The notes under the pieces were generated by a model. The model had not been told where the DNA came from and made no database searches. It saw nothing but the letters and a program-made list of their open reading frames with translations. DNA of 64,000 nucleotides from Physcomitrium patens (taxonomy: Eukaryota; Streptophyta; Bryopsida; Funariales; Funariaceae): the NCBI RefSeq assembly GCF_000002425.4, contig NC_037266.1, forward strand, positions 3,791,350-3,855,349, read 5' to 3'. Shown here piece after piece: positions 57,853 through 64,000 of this stretch. Each line of letters starts with the position of its first letter. Within the stretch, counting starts at the first letter, position 1. The position numbers and the translations under genes are program-made.

Positions 57853-58386
57853 ATGTCCACTCTCGCTATACCCAAGAAACCAGTCTCTACCAAGGCTAAT
57901 CTGATAAAAGGTGACTTTCTCAACATCATCTCTTGGTTTAAAGATAAAGAGAACTTTGATAGCATATTTTGCGTCTCCAGGTCAACAAAGATTGGCGTTG
58001 CTCTATAAACTAAAACAACATGCTACCATGAGCTTATATGGGTGATTAGCCCTTTGAGCTAAAGAAGCCTCTATCTTGATTGTAAGGCCATGAAAGAGTG
58101 ACTTCAAACTTATAAGACAAAGGTTGTGAAAGCATTAAAAGAATCTGTGCACACAAGCATGAATTCACAGAATGCCTTCTCACATGCTTTCACTGATGCA
58201 CCTATTGAGAAGGCAAAAGCCTAGTAGAAGGCAAAAGAAATGAGGTTAGCAGTGGATGGAAAGATGTTATGTAAAAAAAGAAAAGTGGGTGGCAAAAAAA
58301 GAAAGTGGCAAGAAGAGGAACTTGTCAAAGAGAGAGATCTTTTGGACACAATACAAAGAAAAAACCAACAAAAAAACACTATATAG
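57853..58386 (+). pseudogene. Broken ORF, possible SANT/trihelix-like domain with basic tail
   Basis: One reading frame of 178 codons from ATG 57853 to TAG 58384, in which amino-acid character persists across several stops (58006, about 58063, about 58099 and two adjacent near 58222). The start (MSTLAIPKKPVSTKANLIKG), a SWFKDKENFD segment and a KAMKE.LQTYKTKVVKA segment recall the Myb/SANT-like DNA-binding domains of transposon-associated proteins. The tail is strongly basic (KKRKVGGKKRKWQ), like a nuclear localisation signal. The identity is uncertain, and it may be a domesticated or captured transposon gene that later died. Confidence 0.35.
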
Positions 58387-59104
58387 TTCTTTTAGGTTTG
58401 CGGAAGGAAAAGTTTGCAATAGAAGCAAAATAATATCTTTGGCTTCTTTTATAATTTCTAAATAAAATATGTTAGAACAATAGCAATATTTCTTTGCTAA
58501 GAAGTGATGTCTAAAAATTTCACAATAAAATACAATAGTCCTTTGGAGATCCTAAAATTAAAAGTGTAAAGCCATAAATAAGAAAAGAATTTAATTTACA
58601 AACCTTTGTTTTTATAAAATATCCTATTCAAAAAATTAATGATATGACTAACCTTTGGGACATAGAATACCTTCTTGAAGTTCATATAAAGATAATCATA
58701 ATTCCTATTTTTTGTCCTATTATTCACAATTCAATTTGTTGAAGCACTAGCCATATATTTAGTAAGTATATCCCTTTGTTGCAAATCTATTACTTACTCA
58801 CCATCTAGCATACACATATCTTTTTGAATTTAGAATCAAAATGAACAAAAATATTAATGAATATCACAAAAAATGTAAAAACAAAGTCAAAAAATTTTCA
58901 ACATGAAACAAAGAACTCTTCAATTTAAAACAAAGGGAGCAAGTGAATATCTGATCTTCTATGTGATTGATAAAAGGGCTTATAACAATTAAAGTTTTCT
59001 TGATAATTGGAGGTGGTAGTTGATAATAGATGTACATCTGCTAAATCATTTGATTTACATAATCCTACACAATCTAAAACAAATACATTGTAAACAAAAA
59101 TATC

Positions 59105-59107
<3 letters not shown>

Positions 59108-59138
<31 letters not shown>
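59108..59138. repeat. (TA)n microsatellite
   Basis: About 31 bp of alternating T and A. Confidence 0.9.
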
Positions 59139-59141
<3 letters not shown>

Positions 59142-60707
59142 TTGCAATAAGCTAGGCAATAAAGAACAAAGAATTCAAACATGTTTCTTATACAAAAAAG
59201 ACTGTAAGAATAATAGTCAAATTTTAGTATAGAACTACTTAAAACAATAAATTTGTAAAATCAAAACATTAATATCCTACCACTCAACTTGATTTTTACA
59301 CTCCTAATTTTTAAAACCTAAACCATCAAAAAAATCATAATTGACATTAGATATGTATAAAGAAACATGTATTTCTTAGAGCTGAACTATTGCTTGAGCA
59401 CACCTTCTAGCAAGTTCTTTAGCTTTGTAATCTTATTTTCCATAAAATTCCATCTTTGCTCTATCATTCACTGCTTGTTAGTCATTATGACCACACTCAC
59501 CTTTCTTCTATATCTAAACTCTTCCTTCCACCAACAAAAACATTACTCCTCTCTTTGAATCAGTCACCAAATCTTTACCTTTTAATTCCTTATACACAAC
59601 CCTTTCTATTGTTTGCCACAAAATGACTAAAAATTCACATCTATAATTATCTCGTTACCATGAATTGCCTCACAAATACCTCATCAATCGTAATCTACCC
59701 TTCTACCTTCGACTATCTTTTGGTTCTTATCTCAATTATCTACAACTATATAAAAATCCATCTCTAATCAAACCTTTGCCCACATTTGGTTTGCCATTAG
59801 ATTACTTCAACCATACTTCTACAATCAAAGTGTGAGGTTGTAATCCTCCATAATAACTGAAGAAAAAATAAAATAAAATAAAATAAAATAAATAATGATG
59901 TGCCTTGCAAATACATGATGTGGCAAGATGGAAAAGATAAATCCTAGTTGGCTTCATCAATTGATCATGTATAAAAGAGAAATGAAGTACAAATGCACAA
60001 AGAGCTTGTTCATCTACTACAATATTACTTTGCAAATAAAATCTTAGCAAAGACAAAGCGGAGATGGATATTTTAGATCTGATTGTTTATAATGTCAACT
60101 TTTGCCTACAATTAGAGGTCTTGAGTTTTTTTTTTTGTTTTATTTTTGTAGTGTAAGAATTAGATGTAATGTAAGACAACAAAATAAAAAATAAAATAAA
60201 CCAAAGAACATGCATTTAAATATCATACTTGTGTTTGAATTAATTATGTAAGAAAAGAAAGTCTTTTGCAAAACTTATGGACAATATTTTTGGCTGAAAT
60301 TGCTCTCTAAAAGAATTATAATAAAAAGGAGGTTGTTCTTCTTAGGCTTCTTTTTCTATATCAAGAGTTTCTTATAGCATTGTAGTCAAAAATCTCCTAA
60401 ATTTGCTAACATGTTGTATAGTATTACACAAGTCATGATCCATTCTTCAATCTTCTACTTGTCTTTAGTATCCTTCAACAGTCTCTTCACCTTTCCAAGA
60501 TAATGCCACCTATTTTTTATAATTTCAATTCTATTTTTATTCTTGATTCTTATCATTACCATACAATAGTTAAATTCTATACTCTCTTGCAAAAAAGTAG
60601 TTGATAATTAATAGGACAAAACAACTGTATTGGATTGATTATAAGTTGAGTTAGCTAATAAGTATTATTCTTTATTGAAATAATTTTCAAGATACTTATG
60701 CATAGAA

Positions 60708-60709
<2 letters not shown>

Positions 60710-60742
<33 letters not shown>
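60710..60742. repeat. (TA)n microsatellite
   Basis: About 33 bp of alternating T and A. Confidence 0.9.
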
Positions 60743-60745
<3 letters not shown>

Positions 60746-62900
60746 GAGTCATATACTAAATTAGACTAATAAAAGTGAAAAGCAATGACTTATTGATGGA
60801 AGTCATATATCACTTGGAGGAATATTGAATACATATGTTTCTTCTACCAATACAAGTATAGATGTATAATTGTTTCATCTACAAAACCAATATAGTCAAA
60901 GAAGCCTTTTATCTCTAGTATTACAAATATCTCTTTCTTTTGTTCAATGATTAGCCAATAGATCTATTGCTTTATGATGTCATAAAGAGCCTTAATAACT
61001 TACTCTATATATAAAATAATAGTCCATTTTTTATGCCAAAAGTTCTTTGGGCATTATGAATGATTGTTGTATTGTCCTAATTGCCAAGATACATGAGATA
61101 GACGATGGTCTAATATGCCATGGTTGCTTAAAGACAACTACTAGATTACTAAAGCATGGAAACATTTGTAGCTAGTTCAAAGTTGTTGCTTGAACCTAGT
61201 GGCTAACTAGAGCAAAAGATAATTTAGAAAGAAATCTTGACGCTTTGAAATTAGACTCTTGTCTCTTATGTAAAAAGACAATGATGCCAAAATATACAAA
61301 TTGCTAAGTTTTTTGAAGTTGTTATCTCCATCTTCTAGAAAGACAATAATAGACTTGTTTGGAGTTTAGAAAAAAGAGTGTCATCCAAAGACCTATAGCA
61401 TAGTGCTAATAAGAATGAAGAAAAAAGATGAACTGCAAGATTTTCTTCTATCTTTGTAGCCTTGGAGTCTTTTTATTTTGCTAAACTTTTATTTTATTCA
61501 AAGGTCTTTGATTAACAAATCAAAATCCTCTCATAAGCCTTAAATGATATTAAACTTAACTAGGAGGTGTTTATCCATATTTGATGTAATTGGATCACAA
61601 GTATATGAACTACCTCTTAAAAATATCCAAATCATTTCCTAGACAAAACATCCAATGCATAATCAATTCTTTGGACAAAATACTAGCCGTATAATTGATT
61701 TGCAGCCTTACAGACTTGCAAAGAAATTTTACAAATATAGTTTGATATAAGAGGTGGATATTCATATAAGTGCTTATTTTCTTTGAAATCAATATGAAAT
61801 TGGTATATATTTATAATTAGTTTTATATATCATCATTTTATAATATATTATATTATTTAAAAATAAAAATAAGAATAATGATTTACAAGAATAAGAACTA
61901 TAAAGAACTATTAAGTTTCTTCTTATACATACTAATAAAATACTAATAAAATTAAAATAAATAAATAACTTTAGTTTGAAAAAAAATAAAAACTTCATAT
62001 TCATAATAAGAGATTCTTTTAGGATTTCCACATTATTGTTTATAAAAATATTTAATTAAAGAAAATATTTAAATGATCCATCCATTTCCTAAATTTTACC
62101 ATTCTATTGTAACTATCATTAGAAAAATGGATCATCTTCAAAAAACCATTATTACAATCATGGCCCTTATCTCAACCTCTTTTGTTCCCAACCCTTTCTC
62201 TCTTTGTTCTTAGCTTTCTTCATTCCAATCCCCTTCCTTGTTCCTAGCTCTCATCCCAACCTCCATTGTTCTCCTTTCTTCCCCACAATAGGATGGGTTG
62301 ATTTAGTAAATGGGTGGGTCATTTTAACATTTTCCTTAATTAATAATTTATATTAAAAAAACATTAAATATATTACATTACTAAGTATGTTCTTACATTT
62401 AAATTTTAAAATATTTTATATGAACTAACTTCCAAACTAGTAGACAACAACAATCTACAAATTAATTCAATGGCACTTTTGAGATTATACAAACCAAAAT
62501 TCAAAAAATAAAAATGTGAGATTTTAGAAGAGTTAAGTAGTCATATTTCATTGTATTTCAAAATGAAATTGTAAAAAACATGATTTTTGGAATTATGGAT
62601 TGCTCTTGAATTGTTAAGGATATGTCAGTTTGAAATTGTGTTTGTCTTGAAAAGTGTAAATGAACACTTCTGTTTTAATTTTGTAAAATCAAAAAAAAAA
62701 ATCATATCTTTTGGATGTAAGCACAAACTGGTAAGGAGCTAATGCAAAATTTTCTTCTTTTACATGTTTGCATATATACACGTGTAATCAAGACCAAGCA
62801 CAAAACAATTTCAATGAAAAATGAAACCAATTGCACTGAAACATGATGTTATGGAGCATGCTACATTCATCAATGCCATGGATAAATGTTCAATGCACAT

Positions 62901-63558
62901 TGTGTGAACATTGTCGGAAGTAAAATTTGATTGCGTGGGCTAAAATAATTTAACTGGTTAACACATTTTTATTATCAACCTGGCATTACAAAAATATTTA
63001 TCAGCAGCATGTCAGTCAATTTACAGTCACATAAAACGGAAAGATAGTTATGGTCAAAAAAAGATGAAAATATCGGACAAATGGTTTGAGTAAAGTCAGC
63101 GAAGGGAGAGATCGGCATGACTGACGAATTGTGCAGCGCACCATATGAAGAAGACTTATCTACCCACGGGAAATAAAGCCAAAACCACACATCCGTCACT
63201 CAGCTCCATTAAAAAATCTGCAGATTGTTTGATTGGCCCACAGGATGATGTGCACACACGTAAGAAAATTATTATAACAAGCGTGTTGCTAGTGTACACT
63301 GGCGATGTACCCATTCATTTACACTTAAACATGGTCATATCACACATCGTACACACTTTCGGCTAAAGTTTTACAGGAGCTAGTATAGAGAGAAGGAGAG
63401 CGCAGCACATCTCAGACAAGAAATTGTCCGCCGGTTTGCATATCTCGGCAGTACGTGCACCTACATACCCATCCGTCCTCTCTTTATAAGCTATCTTGTC
63501 AGCGGCTCTCAGCAATTGCAGGCAATTTTGAACAGCAGTTTATGTAATAGTACACTGG
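62901..63558. other. 3'-flanking region of the DUF3455-like gene
   Basis: Composition returns to gene-like levels. It should include the 3' UTR of the minus-strand gene that ends at 63559. No further coding sequence is seen. Confidence 0.4.
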
Positions 63559-64000
63559 TTAGGTGTAGAACCAGCAGATCCCTGTGAAATTGGACTTCCA
63601 TAGCAAACCGAGTGTTGCTCCACCTGCAATCTTAGGCTCCAGACCTCCTCTCGTTGAAGTCAACTGCACGTATTTGAAAGGTCCAACTGAAGTCCTGTTA
63701 CATTGACCAGTAAAAAAAAAGGTTAACATCATAACAACCGAGTTATAGTGAATAGGGCATTCGAGAGAACCAAAAGAATGGAAGATTGAAGTTGACGATC
63801 AATCCGATAACCTGAATTTCGAGTAACAATCCAGATTGGAAACTTACACTGTCCCTGAGCTCGTAGTGATTTCATAGAGCTGCCAGGCAGCACCATTGTC
63901 GGACACCTTTTTACTTCCAGTAATCTTGCCAGTCAGTGTGAAGCCATTTGGATTGTCGACAATCCAGCGTAAGTTACTGCCGTATTGATCAGGCTTCCTA
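63559..64000 (-). CDS. DUF3455-like protein, C-terminal two exons (5' end outside window)
   Basis: The end of a spliced gene: exon 64000-63848 (partial), intron 63847-63695 (GTAAGT...ACAG), last exon 63694-63559 with TAA. The donor splits a Val codon in phase 2. Readable segments are GSNLRWIVDNPNGFTLTGK, AAWQLYEITTSSGTV, FKYVQLTSTRGGLEPK and the C-terminal WFYT. The order W-x-x-x-(D)NPxGxxLxGK, then (P)WxL, then GxFxxVxxxQxxxTxGGxxP and a final xFY is how I remember the C-terminal half of DUF3455 proteins. These are small, often secreted proteins of unknown function, found in fungi, bacteria and some plants. The assignment is from pattern memory. The signal peptide, if any, is outside the window. 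Confidence 0.55.

Larger units (their letters stand above)
58390..62900. other. AT-rich intergenic DNA, no genes recognised
   Basis: I find only simple sequence: (TA)n at 59108-59138 and 60710-60742, (AAAAT)n at about 59861-59890, and a pyrimidine-rich stretch at 62160-62290. The short open frames here either run through simple repeats or lack any domain. Confidence 0.45.

Noticed and set aside
58925..59232. Open frames running through (TA)n tracts, as also at 6213-6497
   Set aside because: Their length comes from Tyr-Ile repeats encoded by the microsatellite.
63478..63500. Plus-strand TATA-like motif (CTTTATAAGC) as a promoter
   Set aside because: It points into the 3' end of the minus-strand DUF3455-like gene and no plus-strand coding sequence follows.
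1..64000. tRNA, rRNA, CRISPR, or bacterial-type operon features
   Set aside because: No cloverleaf, ribosomal RNA or regularly spaced short repeat-spacer array seen; the context is eukaryotic nuclear DNA.

Overview
The window is plant nuclear DNA. Spliced genes with short introns and plant-type methyl-CpG-binding-domain (MBD) proteins sit at the left edge. Most of the rest is AT-rich sequence built from nested LTR retrotransposons of the Ty3/gypsy class. A non-seed plant (bryophyte or similar) is my guess, from the compact introns and the DUF3455-like gene at the right edge. The sequence does not prove it.

Layout. At 1-1520 (+) lie the last three exons of an MBD gene, and at 3015-4855 (-) a complete four-exon paralogue, tail to tail. 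From about 5.4 to 62.9 kb the window is repeat territory. Three heavily decayed chromovirus copies of one family are visible: B (+, ~7.3-9.8 kb), A (-, 13.8-25.15 kb) and D (-, on either side of 30.4-46.3 kb). There is also a decayed gag-protease remnant C (-, 12.3-13.8 kb). Two better preserved chromoviruses (gag, pol with C-terminal chromodomain, and an extra small ORF after pol) are inserted into these relics: copy 1 (-, 17082-23272) inside A, and copy 2 (+, 30428-46347) inside D. Copy 2 is split by a third, younger element of the Athila/Tat type (32918-42727), with 685-bp LTRs, a perfect 5-bp target duplication and an extra ORF between pol and the 3' LTR. To the right are a 189-bp tandem repeat (51.15-52.25 kb), a hAT transposase relic (52.6-53.9 kb), dispersed repeats, a minus-strand reverse-transcriptase fragment (56.1-56.4 kb) and a broken ORF with a basic tail (57.85-58.39 kb). 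The 3' end of a DUF3455-like gene closes the window (63559-64000, -).

Most notable. The U3 parts of all four LTRs of copies 1 and 2 are packed with alternating TTC/GAA triplets at 5-bp spacing, directly upstream of a TATA box. This is the layout of strong heat-shock elements, so the family may be heat-activated. Both copies also share a post-pol ORF of about 117 codons that I do not recognise. The youngest element carries about 23 in-frame stops although its LTRs differ at only about 8 of 685 positions, so it was probably defective before it inserted.

How the parts relate. Insertion order can be read from nesting and LTR divergence: A and D first, then copy 2 (LTRs ~6% different) and copy 1 (~4%), then the Athila/Tat-like element (~1.2%). 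No intact host gene lies between 4.9 and 63.5 kb, as far as I can see.
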